Counted from the stretch's first letter, positions 16,751 to 26,125 are shown. The stretch is 64,000 bases of DNA from Sphingomonadaceae bacterium 3R27C6 (GCA_005503215.1 SCNS01000003.1:155001-219000); one strand, 5' to 3'. The notes: a model not told the origin generated them from the letters alone. Made by a program: numbers and translations.

Positions 16751-18037
16751 CTAGGCCGCCGCGAACCGGATCGGCAGGCGCTTCAATCCGCCGACGAAAA
16801 CCGATTCGACGCGCGCCGGCTCGCCCGCCAGTTCGAGGTTTTTCAGCCGCGGCAAAAGCTCTTCCATCAATATGCGCATCTCCATGCGCGCGAGATGCTG
16901 GCCCAGGCAGACATGCGCACCGAAGCCAAAGGCGATCTGCTGGTTCTTCTCGCGGTCGGGATTGAAAGCGAAGGGGTCGCCGAACACCGCCTCGTCGCGG
17001 TTGCCCGAGACATAATTCAGCATCAGCCAGTCGCCCTCGCTTATCGTCTGACCGCCGATCTCGACATCTTCCCTGGCGCTGCGCATGAAATGCTGGACCG
17101 GGGTCGCCCAGCGAATCGCTTCCTCGATCAGCCCGGCCTTGTCGCTGTCGGCGGCGCGGAAGCGCTCGAACAGCGCCGGGCTTTTCGCCAGTTCCATGAT
17201 TGCGCCCGCGGTCGACGCGCTGGTGGTGTCGTGCCCCGCGGTTGCGATGATCATATAATAGCCGGCGAGTTCGCGATCGGGGATCTGCTCGCCGCCGATC
17301 ATCGCATTGGCGATCACCGTCGCGATATCCTCGCGCGGGTTGGCGCGGCGGTCGGCGGTGAGCGCGCCGAAATAATTTTCGAAATCGGCGATGACATAGT
17401 TGAGCATCGCGATCGCCTGCTCGGCGCTGGTGATCGCCTCGCGGCTGCGGTTCAGTTCGGGGTCGGTGGGGCCGAATAGCTGCTGCGTCAGCATCAGCAT
17501 GCGCGGCTCGTCTTCGGGCGGGACGCCCAATATGTCCATGATGACGCGCAGCGGATAATGCGCCGCGACATCGCGCGCGAAATCGCATTCTCCGCCCGCT
17601 TCGAGCATATGGTCGACCGTCTCGCGCGCCAGTTGGCGGATGCGGTCTTCGACGATCTTCAAATTCTTGGGCATGAACCAGCTCTGCGTCAGCAGCCGGT
17701 ATTTCATATGGTCGGGGGCATCCATCTGGACGAGCGAACGAATCAGGTGCCCATCATTGTTCGGCGTCGCCGCACGCGCCAGCGCCTCGCCGTCGCGATT
17801 GGTCAGCACCGTCGGGCGGATGCCGTTCGCGAATCGCTGCGGATCGCGGCTGATCGCCATGATGTCGGCGTGGCGCGTCACCAGCCAGAACGGGTCGTGA
17901 TCGCGATTCTCGGCGACGCCAAGCGGCATGTTCGCGCGCGCCCAGGCTAGCTGCTCGTGCAGCGGATCCCATTTGCCGTAAGCGACGGGGTCGACGACGG
18001 CGGCGGCTACCTCTCCAGGCAATATAGGTTTTGTCAT
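16751..18037 (-). CDS. Cytochrome P450
   Basis: 428 residues, soluble bacterial type without a membrane anchor. The I-helix oxygen-activation motif is AGHDTT (267-272), the K-helix ExxR is in EEAIRW (306-309), and the haem loop FGFGAHVCLGQ places the thiolate at Cys377. The sequence around DAPDHMKYRLLTQSWF resembles the CYP108/CYP111 side of the family, which oxidises terpenoids or aromatics, but the substrate cannot be assigned. No ferredoxin or ferredoxin reductase gene is nearby, so electrons must come from elsewhere. It is transcribed away from the M1 peptidase gene; the 126-base gap holds both upstream regions. Confidence 0.95.
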   Translation of the reverse strand: MTKPILPGEVAAAVVDPVAYGKWDPLHEQLAWARANMPLGVAENRDHDPFWLVTRHADIMAISRDPQRFANGIRPTVLTNRDGEALARAATPNNDGHLIRSLVQMDAPDHMKYRLLTQSWFMPKNLKIVEDRIRQLARETVDHMLEAGGECDFARDVAAHYPLRVIMDILGVPPEDEPRMLMLTQQLFGPTDPELNRSREAITSAEQAIAMLNYVIADFENYFGALTADRRANPREDIATVIANAMIGGEQIPDRELAGYYMIIATAGHDTTSASTAGAIMELAKSPALFERFRAADSDKAGLIEEAIRWATPVQHFMRSAREDVEIGGQTISEGDWLMLNYVSGNRDEAVFGDPFAFNPDREKNQQIAFGFGAHVCLGQHLARMEMRILMEELLPRLKNLELAGEPARVESVFVGGLKRLPIRFAAA

Positions 18038-18163
18038 GAAACCAAAGCTGCCGCATCGCGTGCCGTCTGTCGAGCCTCAACGACCGCCTGCCGAAAGGGG
18101 GCGTTGCGGGGACTGGCGCATGCGCCTAGCCCGGGGCGCAAAATCATACCGGGGATCGCAATC

Positions 18164-20863
18164 ATGAAATATTCGACTCGCCATTTGCTTGTTGCCGCCG
18201 TGTCGTCGCTCAGCCTTGCCGCCTGCGCCGCGCAGCCTGGGATCGAATCCCCAGCACCTGTCGCCGCAGCGCCAGCCCTCACCGGCGCGCCGCTCGATAC
18301 GAGCGTGCCGAGCCAGCTGCCGCGGATCGCGCGCCCGGTGCATTACGACATCAGCGTCACGCCCGACGCCAAGGCGCTGAACTTTACCGGCGAGGCGGGG
18401 ATCGACCTTGAACTCTATGCGCCTTCGGCAACGCTGACGCTGAACGCACTCGACCTCAGCTTCGCGAGCGCGAGCCTGACCGGCGCCGACGGCAAGGCGA
18501 TTCCGCTGACCGTCGCGATCGACGCCGCCACGCAAACGGCGAGCTTCAACGCCCCGGTGCCGCTCGCCCCCGGCAAATACCGTCTGACGACGAGCTACAC
18601 CGGCACGATCAACACGCAGGCGAACGGGCTTTTCGCGCTCGATTATCCCGACAAGGTCACCGGGAACGACGTGCGCGGGCTGTTCACCCAGTTCGAGGCG
18701 CCCGATGCGCGGCGCTTCGTCCCGAGCTTCGACGAGCCGAGCTACAAAGCGACCTTCACCCTCGCGGCGACCGTTCCCGCAGGAGATCTCGCGGTAAGCA
18801 ACATGCCCGTGGCGAGCGAAACACCGGTCGACGGCGGCAAGAAGAAGGTGACCTTCGAGATCTCGCCCAAAATGTCCTCCTACCTCCTCTTCTTCGCGAC
18901 CGGCAATTTCGAGCGGCTCGCGGCGAAGAGCGAAAGCGGCGCCGAGGTCGGCATCGTATCGCCCAAGGGATCGGGCCAGCAGGCGCGCTTCGCGCTCGAC
19001 AGCCTTGGCCCCTTGCTCGGCTATTTCAGCGACTATTTCGGCCAGCCCTACCCGCTGCCCAAGCTCGACAATGTCGCGGGGCCCGGCCAGTCGCAATTCT
19101 TCGGCGCGATGGAAAATTGGGGCGCGATCTTCACCTTCGAACGCATCCTGCTCGACGATCCGAAGATCACCAGCGATGCGACGCGCCAGCAAATCTATTC
19201 GACGCAGGCGCACGAGGTCGCGCACCAGTGGTTCGGCGATCTCGTCACGATGGCGTGGTGGGACGACCTCTGGCTCAACGAAGGCTTCGCGAGCTGGATC
19301 GAAACCAAGGCGAGCGACCATTTCCATCCCGACTGGCAGCCTTTGCTCGACCGCGTCGACGGCCGCGAACGCGCGATGGGGCTCGACGCCTTTGCGACGA
19401 CGCACCCGATCGTCCAGACGATCCGCACCGTCGAGGATACCAATCAGGCGTTCGACGCAATCACCTACCAGAAGGGCGAGGCGGTGATCACGATGCTCGA
19501 AGCCTATGCCAGCGAGGACGTGTGGCGCGATGGCCTCCGCAGCTACATGGCAAAGCATAAATATGCGAACACGCGCACCGACGACCTGTGGAACGCGGTC
19601 GAGGCCGCGGGCGCGAAAGGGCTGACCGCGATCGCGCATGATTTCACCAACCAGCCGGGCATCCCGCTACTCCGCGTCGGCGGCGTGACCTGCGCCGGTG
19701 GCAACACGACCGTCCAGCTGACGCAGGGCGAATTTTCGCGCGATCGCAGGCAGAGCATCGACGCCGAAGGCCGCCGCTGGCAGGTGCCCGTCCTCGCGCG
19801 CGCCGGCAATGGTGCGATGGCGCGGCAGGTGATCGCCGGCGGCGCCGGCACGCTGACGCTGCCGGGCTGCGGCGCGGTGCTGCTCAATGCCGGGCAGGCG
19901 GGCTATTACCGCACCCTCTATTCGCCCGCGGCGCTGGCCGCGCTCCGCGGTGATTTCGCGGCGCTCGCCCCGATCGAACAGCTCGGGCTGCTCGGCGACA
20001 ATTTCGCGCTTGCCTATGCCGGCTATCAGCCGATGGGCGCCGCGCTCGACCTGCTCGCGGCCGCGCCTCGGGATGCGAACCAGAAGCTGCTCGGCGACGT
20101 CGCAGGGCGCTATGCGGCGCTATATGGCTATTTTGACGACCAGCCCGCGGTGCAGAAACAGATCGCGGTACGCGGCACCACGGCGCTCGCACCCGCGATG
20201 GGGCGCCTCGGCTTCGACGCGCTCGCCGGCGAACCCGCGCTCGACAGCATCCTGCGCTCCGAACTGCTCGGCGCGCTCGGGACGTTGGGCGACGCCAAGG
20301 TGCTGGCAGAGGCCCGCCGCCGCTTCGCGCTGCTCGACAGCAATCCCGCGGCGCTCGACGGTCCGCTGAAATCGCGCTGGCTCGACATCGTCGCGGCCAA
20401 CGCGAGCGAGGCCGAATGGACCCAGCTGCGCGCCATGGCGAAGGGATCGAAATCGGCGGTCGAACGCAGCGCCTTCTACACGTTCTTGGGCAATACGAAG
20501 GACGAACCCCTTGCCAAGCGCGCACTCGACCTCGCACTCACCGACGAACCCGGCAAGACCGTCAGCGCCTCGATCATCGGCGCGGTCGCGAAAAATCACC
20601 CCGAACTGGCGGTCGATTTCGCGCAGGCCAACCAGGCCGCGGTCGACCGGCTGATCGACGCCTCGGCGCGCGCGCGCTTCCTCGCGGGCCTGGCCGCTTC
20701 GTCGAACGACCCGGCGATGATCGCGAAGCTCGAGCGGATTGCGGCGCCGCTGCCCGCCGATGTGCGCAAGCCCTATGACAAGACGCTGGCGAGCCTGAAG
20801 GAGCGCAGCGTCAGCCGCCCGCGCATCAAAAGCGAAATCGCCGGCTGGCTGAAGGCGAAGTAA
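18164..20863 (+). CDS. M1-family aminopeptidase, predicted lipoprotein
   Basis: 899 residues from ATG 18164, chosen because it opens a lipoprotein signal (LVAAVSSLSLAAC, lipid-modified Cys21) with GGGGA ten bases before. The exopeptidase motif GAMEN is at 314-318, and the zinc site HEVAH (350-354) with Glu373 in WLNEG is the classical HExxH-18-E. The C-terminal ERAP1-like helical domain fills residues 520-890. Family role: removal of N-terminal amino acids from peptides; the lipobox places it at the cell envelope, probably periplasm-facing. No operon partner. It ends before a GC-rich inverted repeat shared with the convergent gene. Confidence 0.95.
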   Translation: MKYSTRHLLVAAVSSLSLAACAAQPGIESPAPVAAAPALTGAPLDTSVPSQLPRIARPVHYDISVTPDAKALNFTGEAGIDLELYAPSATLTLNALDLSFASASLTGADGKAIPLTVAIDAATQTASFNAPVPLAPGKYRLTTSYTGTINTQANGLFALDYPDKVTGNDVRGLFTQFEAPDARRFVPSFDEPSYKATFTLAATVPAGDLAVSNMPVASETPVDGGKKKVTFEISPKMSSYLLFFATGNFERLAAKSESGAEVGIVSPKGSGQQARFALDSLGPLLGYFSDYFGQPYPLPKLDNVAGPGQSQFFGAMENWGAIFTFERILLDDPKITSDATRQQIYSTQAHEVAHQWFGDLVTMAWWDDLWLNEGFASWIETKASDHFHPDWQPLLDRVDGRERAMGLDAFATTHPIVQTIRTVEDTNQAFDAITYQKGEAVITMLEAYASEDVWRDGLRSYMAKHKYANTRTDDLWNAVEAAGAKGLTAIAHDFTNQPGIPLLRVGGVTCAGGNTTVQLTQGEFSRDRRQSIDAEGRRWQVPVLARAGNGAMARQVIAGGAGTLTLPGCGAVLLNAGQAGYYRTLYSPAALAALRGDFAALAPIEQLGLLGDNFALAYAGYQPMGAALDLLAAAPRDANQKLLGDVAGRYAALYGYFDDQPAVQKQIAVRGTTALAPAMGRLGFDALAGEPALDSILRSELLGALGTLGDAKVLAEARRRFALLDSNPAALDGPLKSRWLDIVAANASEAEWTQLRAMAKGSKSAVERSAFYTFLGNTKDEPLAKRALDLALTDEPGKTVSASIIGAVAKNHPELAVDFAQANQAAVDRLIDASARARFLAGLAASSNDPAMIAKLERIAAPLPADVRKPYDKTLASLKERSVSRPRIKSEIAGWLKAK

Positions 20864-20875
20864 ACCGCCCCTTCT

Positions 20876-20949
20876 CGTCACCCCCGCGGAGGCGGGGGTC
20901 CAGCTTTTATTTGCGTTGAAGCTGGATCCCCGCCTCCGCGAGGATGACG
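20876..20949. repeat. Long inverted repeat between convergent genes (terminator-like)
   Basis: Left arm 20876-20906 (begins CGTCACCCCCGCGGAGG) and right arm 20918-20949 (ends CCTCCGCGAGGATGACG) pair almost completely around a loop of about ten bases. It closely resembles in layout the repeat at 23873-23954 (both begin CGTCACCCC and end GATGACG), so it is a dispersed element. Its place between convergent gene ends suggests bidirectional termination. Confidence 0.75.
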
Positions 20950-20958
20950 AACGGTGTC

Positions 20959-21411
20959 TTACCCGGCCGGCTGCGGCGTTCCAACCGGCATCGCGCTTTC
21001 CCATTCGGCGCGCGCACGGCGGATCATTGCCTTGAGCGCGTCGGCCTGGCGCTGCCACGCGGTCGCCGTCTCAGTGCTCCATGACCCGCCAGCAGCCGCG
21101 CCGAGTTCGGCGACCGTCATGTCGATGAAGGCGTCATATTCGGCGATCGGCAGCGGCCCATAGGCGCGGTGGGTGAAGACAAGCTCGGCGACGAGCGGCC
21201 ACACCCAGCCTTCGCCCTTCGCCAGCCCGAACATCATCTGCAGCGTCTCGTCGGTCATCCGCCTCGACGAGGCGTCGACGACCACGAAGCTCGCGCGGCG
21301 CTCGGGGAAGGCGGCGAAGAAACGCTCGAACAGCGTATGGCGGATGCCGATGCCGGCGCCGGCGACGGCCGTCAGGCTCGCCTCCATCCGCGCGGCATCG
21401 GCTTCGCTCAC
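20959..21411 (-). CDS. Globin-like protein (150 aa)
   Basis: Starts with GTG at 21411, which overlaps the stop of the HerA-like gene (GTGA), so it is translationally coupled. The pattern fits a single-domain bacterial globin: [15 protein letters not shown] near residue 28, then [20 protein letters not shown] at 78-97, where His82 would be the proximal haem ligand, and [18 protein letters not shown] at 108-125 as the G/H-helix region. This is pattern recognition only; no distal residue is assigned and overall similarity to well-known globins is modest. If correct it would be a cytoplasmic haem-based oxygen or NO sensor or scavenger. Otherwise it is a hypothetical protein. Confidence 0.55.
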   Translation of the reverse strand: MSEADAARMEASLTAVAGAGIGIRHTLFERFFAAFPERRASFVVVDASSRRMTDETLQMMFGLAKGEGWVWPLVAELVFTHRAYGPLPIAEYDAFIDMTVAELGAAAGGSWSTETATAWQRQADALKAMIRRARAEWESAMPVGTPQPAG

Positions 21412-23003
21412 TTGAACAGGCTGCCCAATATCCCGCGCATCAGCTGGCCGCCGAACTTGCCCGCAACCTGCCGCCCGAGGCTGGTCGCCGCCGAGCGCGC
21501 CGCCGACTGGACCATTTTTTCGGTCATTGACGGCTTCGCGGCTTCGCGCGCCGCGGCCTTTTCGAGCCGCAGCCGCTCGCGTTCCTCGGCGGCCTTGCGC
21601 TTCGCCTCTTCCTTTGCGGCGATCGCGGCCTGTTTGTCGGCCTCGACCTGCGCCTTCGCCTCGATCGCGGCCGCCTGCGCCTGCTCGGCCTTGACGGCGA
21701 GCAGTTCCTCGGCGCTCTCGCGGTCGACGGCGGTGTCATATTTGCCCTCGACGGGCGAAATCGACTTGATGATCGCGCGCTCCTTGGCGTCAAGCGGGCC
21801 CGCGCGCGAGCAGGGCGGCTTGATCAAGGTGCGTTCGACCGGCGACGGCGCGCCGTCGGCCATCAGCAGCGACACCAGCGCCTCACCGACTTTCAGCTCG
21901 GTGATCTCGCGCGCGACGTCGACCTTGGGATTGGGGCGGAAGGTTTCGGCGGCCGCCTTCACCGCTTTCTGGTCGCGCGGGGTGAAGGCGCGCAGCGCAT
22001 GCTGGACGCGGTTGCCGAGCTGGCCCGCGACATCCTCGGGAATGTCGATCGGGTTCTGCGTCACAAAGTAGACGCCGACGCCCTTCGAGCGGATCAGGCG
22101 CACGACCTGCTCGATCTTTTCGGCGAGCGCGGGCGGCGCGTCATCGAACAGCAGATGCGCCTCGTCGAAGAAGAAGACGAGCTTCGGCTTGTCGGGGTCG
22201 CCAACCTCGGGAAGCGTCTCGAACATCTCGCTGAGCATCCAGAGGAGGAAGGTTGCGTAGAGCTTGGGGCTCGCCATCAGCTTGTCGGCGGCGAGGATGT
22301 TCACATAACCGCGCCCATTTTCATCGGTGCGGATCATGTCCTGAATGTCGAGCGCGGGTTCGCCGAAGAAATTGGCGCCGCCCTGGCTTTCGAGCGTCAG
22401 CAATTGGCGCTGGATCGTGCCGACGGTCGCCTTCGACACATTGCCATATTTGGTGGTGAGCTCATCGGCATTCTCTGCGCACCACGACAACATCGCCTGC
22501 AAATCGCCGAGGTCGAGCAGCAGCAGATTCTGTTCGTCGGCGACGCGGAACGCAATCGCGAGCACGCCCTCCTGCACCTCGTTGAGCCCCATCAGCCGCG
22601 CGAGCAGCAGCGGGCCCATTTCGGAAATCGTCGTGCGCACGGGGTGCCCCTGTTCGCCGAACAAATCCCAGAAGATCACCGGATTGTCGCGATAGACCCA
22701 TTCGCTATCACCGATCTCGGCGGCGCGCGCGGCGAAAATCTCGTGCGTCTTCGCGGTCGGGCTGCCCGCCATCGCCATGCCGGCAAGGTCGCCCTTCACA
22801 TCGGCGACAAACACCGGAACGCCGACCGCCGAAAAACCCTCGGCGAGTCCCTGCAAGGTCACCGTCTTGCCGGTGCCGGTCGCACCCGCGATCAACCCGT
22901 GACGGTTCGCACGTTTCAGCACCAGCGACTGGCGCGGGCCATCGGCCGCGCCGCCTCCGCCAAGGCCGATATAGATTTCGCTTGCCGTACTGCCGTCGCT
23001 CAC
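21408..23003 (-). CDS. HerA-like ATPase (DUF853 family)
   Basis: 531 residues from GTG 23003, preferred because GGAGG lies nine bases upstream and the sequence before it is not family-like. Walker A GATGTGKT is at 40-47, Walker B is [12 protein letters not shown] around 270, and the sensor-like FVTQNP follows. After the ATPase core comes a charged Ala/Glu/Lys-rich helix (about 430-500, probable coiled coil) and a short hydrophobic/Gly-rich end ([10 protein letters not shown]). DUF853 proteins resemble the HerA/FtsK helicase-translocase group; their cellular task is not established. Here the gene is directly coupled to a globin-like protein. Confidence 0.9.
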   Translation of the reverse strand: MSDGSTASEIYIGLGGGGAADGPRQSLVLKRANRHGLIAGATGTGKTVTLQGLAEGFSAVGVPVFVADVKGDLAGMAMAGSPTAKTHEIFAARAAEIGDSEWVYRDNPVIFWDLFGEQGHPVRTTISEMGPLLLARLMGLNEVQEGVLAIAFRVADEQNLLLLDLGDLQAMLSWCAENADELTTKYGNVSKATVGTIQRQLLTLESQGGANFFGEPALDIQDMIRTDENGRGYVNILAADKLMASPKLYATFLLWMLSEMFETLPEVGDPDKPKLVFFFDEAHLLFDDAPPALAEKIEQVVRLIRSKGVGVYFVTQNPIDIPEDVAGQLGNRVQHALRAFTPRDQKAVKAAAETFRPNPKVDVAREITELKVGEALVSLLMADGAPSPVERTLIKPPCSRAGPLDAKERAIIKSISPVEGKYDTAVDRESAEELLAVKAEQAQAAAIEAKAQVEADKQAAIAAKEEAKRKAAEERERLRLEKAAAREAAKPSMTEKMVQSAARSAATSLGRQVAGKFGGQLMRGILGSLFK

Positions 23004-23282
23004 CCGCTGTCCTCCACCTTGAAATGTTGCGTCGAGGTTAGAGCGGCGGGTGAGTGCAGGCAATCGGCAAACCTGCGTGGCCGCCGAAACCGGCACACGG
23101 CCAAAAACCGCCGAACTTTACACGGAATTCGCGTTTCGCGGCGGCACAGGGGAACATCGCCGCTGGCGCTAAAGCCACAAAAGCCCCACACGCGCGAAGC
23201 GAAAATGCGGCTTTTTCGGCTTTACCGGATCGCGCCGGCCGCCACCATATCCAGTCGCCGCCAAGCACGCTATCTCTTGCGG

Positions 23283-23837
23283 ATGAGCGCAGCCGAGGCC
23301 GAGATAATTGCCATCCTGCGCGCCGACCGGCGCCGCTGGCATCTGCTCGCGGTGGTTGCGGCGCTCGATCTGCCCGACTGCTGGATCGGGGCGGGCTTTA
23401 TCCGAAACGCGGTTTGGGATCATCTGCACCAATATCCGCCATCGCCGCCCAATGGCGATATCGACGTGATCTGGTACGATTCCGATCGAACCGACCCCGC
23501 ACTCGATCGGCACCACGAGGATCGGCTGGCGGCAATCGAGCCATCGGCGCTCTGGTCGGTCAAAAATCAGGCACGGATGCACATCCGTAACGGCGATCCG
23601 CCTTATGCTTCCGCCATCGATGCGATGCGCCATTGGCCCGAGACAGCGACCGCCGTTGCGGCCCGACATCATGGTGCTGGCCGCTGCGAAGTCGCAGCCC
23701 CCTTGGGCACCGCCGATCTTTTCGGCCTGATCTTGCGCCCCACGGCAAATTTCGTCGACCTGAAGCGCGACGTTTACGACGAGCGACGGCGATCCAAAAA
23801 GTGGCTGGAATTCTGGCCATTGTTGCGGGAGGCGTAG
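23283..23837 (+). CDS. Nucleotidyltransferase-family protein (COG3575-like)
   Basis: 184 residues. The motif CWIGAGFIRNAVWD (34-47) followed by NGDIDVIWYD (57-66) is the GxGxxR plus DxD arrangement of DNA polymerase-beta-type nucleotidyltransferases, and the remainder fits the DUF925/COG3575 family. Substrate unknown. ATG 23283 was chosen as the first start with full family resemblance; frames further upstream are unrelated. It stands alone and ends before an inverted repeat shared with the convergent VOC gene. Confidence 0.8.
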   Translation: MSAAEAEIIAILRADRRRWHLLAVVAALDLPDCWIGAGFIRNAVWDHLHQYPPSPPNGDIDVIWYDSDRTDPALDRHHEDRLAAIEPSALWSVKNQARMHIRNGDPPYASAIDAMRHWPETATAVAARHHGAGRCEVAAPLGTADLFGLILRPTANFVDLKRDVYDERRRSKKWLEFWPLLREA

Positions 23838-23872
23838 GGCGGCGCGTGACCGAATGCCGTCTCCTCAATCAT

Positions 23873-23954
23873 CGTCACCCCGGACTTGATCCGGAGTCCC
23901 GCTTGCAGTCGATGCCGCAAAAAAGCGGGATCCCGGATCAAGTCCGGGATGACG
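23873..23954. repeat. Inverted repeat, second copy of the GTCACCCC..GATGACG family
   Basis: Left arm 23873-23903 and right arm 23923-23954 pair as CCCGGACTTGATCCGG/CCGGATCAAGTCCGGG and flanks. As at 20876 it lies between convergent genes (nucleotidyltransferase and VOC). The inner sequence differs, the outer CGTCACCCC and GATGACG ends are shared. Confidence 0.75.
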
Positions 23955-24014
23955 AAGGCGGGGAACTTGAACGCCCGCTCCCCACCCCCCAAGCCGAGAT
24001 CGACTCCGATCCAT

Positions 24015-24386
24015 TCACCCCATGATGAAGGCGTTGAGCTTGTTGCCGTCGGGGTCGCGGAAATAGCCAGCGTAAAATCCCTCGCCGCGCGGTCCCGGAG
24101 GACCTTCGCATGTGCCACCATGCGCGAGCGCGATTTCGTGGAGGCGGTGGACCTGGTCCTTGTCCTTCGCCTGCAGCGCGACCATCACACCGTTGCCGAC
24201 CGTCGCGACATTGCCGTCGAAGGGCCGCGTCAGCCCGATGCCCGCGCCGCCGCCCGGCTTTCCCCATGCGATGAAGCCGTCGAATTCCATCATCCGCGGC
24301 GTGTCGAGTTCGGCGGCAATCGCATCATAGAAGTCCGCCGCCTTCGCCAGATCCTTCGTTCCCAGCGTCACATAGCCAATCATCAT
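24015..24386 (-). CDS. VOC (glyoxalase/bleomycin resistance) family protein
   Basis: 123 residues, one VOC module of two beta-alpha-beta-beta-beta units: an N-terminal IGYVTLGTKDLAKAADFYD and a C-terminal GFYAGYFRDPDGNKLNAF, the latter with the family's usual FRDPDGN turn. Family members are metal-dependent lyases, dioxygenases or drug-binding proteins; no single activity can be assigned, and the first metal position is not the canonical His of glyoxalase I. ATG 24386 follows GGGAGAAAG. A direct repeat GTTC-N7-GTTC, the alphaproteobacterial LexA pattern, lies 24 bases upstream, hinting at DNA-damage control. Confidence 0.88.
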   Translation of the reverse strand: MMIGYVTLGTKDLAKAADFYDAIAAELDTPRMMEFDGFIAWGKPGGGAGIGLTRPFDGNVATVGNGVMVALQAKDKDQVHRLHEIALAHGGTCEGPPGPRGEGFYAGYFRDPDGNKLNAFIMG

Positions 24387-24410
24387 CTTTCTCCCGACTC
24401 GTTCTTATGA

Positions 24411-24425
24411 GAACATAATATGAAC
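24411..24425 (-). promoter_or_regulatory. Candidate LexA (SOS) box before the VOC gene
   Basis: On the minus strand GTTC-ATATTAT-GTTC, an exact match to the alphaproteobacterial consensus GTTC-N7-GTTC. It lies 24 bases before the VOC start codon. An overlapping inverted pair GTTCT/AGAAC (24401-24414) follows. Chance matches of an 8-base pattern are expected a few times in 64 kb, so position is the main argument. Confidence 0.4.
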
Positions 24426-24445
24426 AAGAGGCGCGGCGCGCAAAC

Positions 24446-24478
24446 AAAAAGGGCGCCGGACCCGAAGGTGCGGCGCCC
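24446..24478 (-). terminator. Intrinsic terminator after htrA
   Basis: On the minus strand GGGCGCCG (24478-24471) pairs with CGGCGCCC (24458-24451), with further pairing CACC/GGTC around a TTCG-like loop, and is followed by five Ts (24450-24446). It is 25 bases past the htrA stop. Confidence 0.85.
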
Positions 24479-24503
24479 CGTTTGATCGGTCGGAAACCGA
24501 AGC

Positions 24504-25997
24504 CTATTTCACGCGAATCGCGATAAAGGCCGACGGCTGGCCGCGGCGCTGGATTTCGAGCAGCACCGCATCGCGGCCCGCCTTCTTCGCGTCGGCGATG
24601 GTCTTGGCGAGCGCTTCGCTCGTCGTGACCGGGGTGCGGTTCGCGCTGAGGATCACGTCGCCGCGGCGCAGGCCCTTGCGGCCCGCGTCGCTGCTCGCCG
24701 AGGCGGCACCGATCACCAGACCCTTGGTTCCGGCATCGACCCCCACCGCGCGCGCGATATCGGGGGTCACCACCTGCACCGACAGGCCAAGCTCGTCCTG
24801 GATCGCCTTGTCGGCCGCGCCGGTCGGATCCTCGGGTTCGGCCTGCTCGGCCTCGGGGTCGAAATTGGCGCCTGCCAGCTCTTCCTCGGGCGGACGCGTG
24901 CCGACGAGGACATTGAGCGTCATCGCCTTGCCGTCGCGGATGATCTCCAGCGGGATGCGCGTGCCGGGCTTGGTGTTCGAGACGATGTACGACAAGGTCT
25001 GCTGCGGCGTGACGTCCTTGCCGTTGACCTTGGTCACGACGTCGCCGCGCTTCAGCCCGGCCTTTTCGCCCGCCTGTGCGGGTTCGACGCGCTGGATGAA
25101 CTCGCCGCGGTCCTTGGGCAGGCCGAGCGCCGCCGCGAGATCCTCGTCGACCGGCGCGATGCCGATGCCCAGATAGCCGCGCTGGACCTTCTCGCCCGCG
25201 CGCAGCGCGTTGATCACCGGGATCGCCGCATCGGCGGGGATCGCGAAATTGACGCCGATGTTCGCGCCAACGGGCGAGATCAGCATATTGTTGATGCCGA
25301 CGACATTGCCCTGAAGGTCGAACAGCGGACCGCCCGAGTTGCCGCGGTTGATCGCGGTATCGGTCTGGATATAGCGGTCATAGGCGCCGCCCTGCCCGAT
25401 GTTGCGCTGGACGGCCGAAATGATGCCCGCGGTCACCGTCGAGCCGAGCCCGAGCGGGTTGCCGATCGCGACGACCCAGTCGCCGACGCGCGCGGTGCCG
25501 CCGTCGGCGAATTTCACGAAGGGCAGGCCGGTCGCGTCGATCTTGAGCAGCGCGAGGTCGGATGCGGCATCGCGGCCGACGATCGTCGCGCGATATTCCT
25601 TCTGGTTGGTCAGCGTCACCGTCACCTGGTTCACCGCCTCGCCGCGCGGGCCGCCCGAGATGACGTGGTTGTTGGTGACGATGTAGCCGTCGGCCGAGAT
25701 CAGGAAGCCCGAGCCGCCGCCCTGCTGTTCCTGCGTGATCGGCTCGCGCGTCCCGGCAAAGGGGTTCAGCCGGACGCCGAGCGTGACTTCCTGCTTGGTC
25801 GAGATGTTGACCACCGCGGGCTGCAGCTGTTCGACGAGGTCGGCAAAGCTTTCGGGCGCACCCGAACGCGGGACGACCTTGGCGATTTCGCTCTTCTCAT
25901 TCTGCGCGACCTGCGCGCCGACGGGAGACTGGGTGACCAGCGCCAGCGCGGTGCCACCCGCCAGCAAGGCCGAAGTGATGCCATAAACATAACGCAC
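24504..25997 (-). CDS. degP: Periplasmic serine protease DegP/HtrA (Do family)
   Basis: 497 residues with an N-terminal signal or anchor segment (about 5-28). The trypsin-like triad is His111 (TNNHV), Asp147 (AASDLALL) and Ser221 (NRGNSGGP). Two PDZ domains follow (about 280-375 and 400-490; GYLGIGIAPV and VIGAASASSDAGRKGLRRGD). It degrades or refolds misfolded envelope proteins. It is a single-gene unit with a clear terminator. Its upstream region holds a GGAACTT/TCAAA promoter, consistent with control by an envelope or general stress sigma factor. hflC ends 128 bases upstream on the same strand. The name DegP versus MucD/DegQ cannot be settled from sequence alone. Confidence 0.94.
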   Translation of the reverse strand: MRYVYGITSALLAGGTALALVTQSPVGAQVAQNEKSEIAKVVPRSGAPESFADLVEQLQPAVVNISTKQEVTLGVRLNPFAGTREPITQEQQGGGSGFLISADGYIVTNNHVISGGPRGEAVNQVTVTLTNQKEYRATIVGRDAASDLALLKIDATGLPFVKFADGGTARVGDWVVAIGNPLGLGSTVTAGIISAVQRNIGQGGAYDRYIQTDTAINRGNSGGPLFDLQGNVVGINNMLISPVGANIGVNFAIPADAAIPVINALRAGEKVQRGYLGIGIAPVDEDLAAALGLPKDRGEFIQRVEPAQAGEKAGLKRGDVVTKVNGKDVTPQQTLSYIVSNTKPGTRIPLEIIRDGKAMTLNVLVGTRPPEEELAGANFDPEAEQAEPEDPTGAADKAIQDELGLSVQVVTPDIARAVGVDAGTKGLVIGAASASSDAGRKGLRRGDVILSANRTPVTTSEALAKTIADAKKAGRDAVLLEIQRRGQPSAFIAIRVK

Positions 25998-26073
25998 GAT
26001 CGAAATTCCTCTTCTCTTACGAAAACTCTCAGACCCCGGCCGCGGCTATCTGCGGCGCGGCGGCTGAACGCCA

Positions 26074-26102
26074 TTTGAACATGAACAAGCGCTGCAAGTT
26101 CC
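26074..26102 (-). promoter_or_regulatory. Candidate ECF-type stress promoter of htrA
   Basis: On the minus strand GGAACTT (26102-26096), a 17-base spacer and TCAAA (26078-26074). This resembles the sigma-E pattern (GGAACTT/TCAAA). Read as GGAAC-N16-TGTT it is also one base off the alphaproteobacterial EcfG pattern GGAAC-N16/17-CGTT. It would give a leader of roughly 70 bases before htrA. Confidence 0.5.
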
Positions 26103-26125
26103 GTTCAACCGGCAAACGGCCCGCA

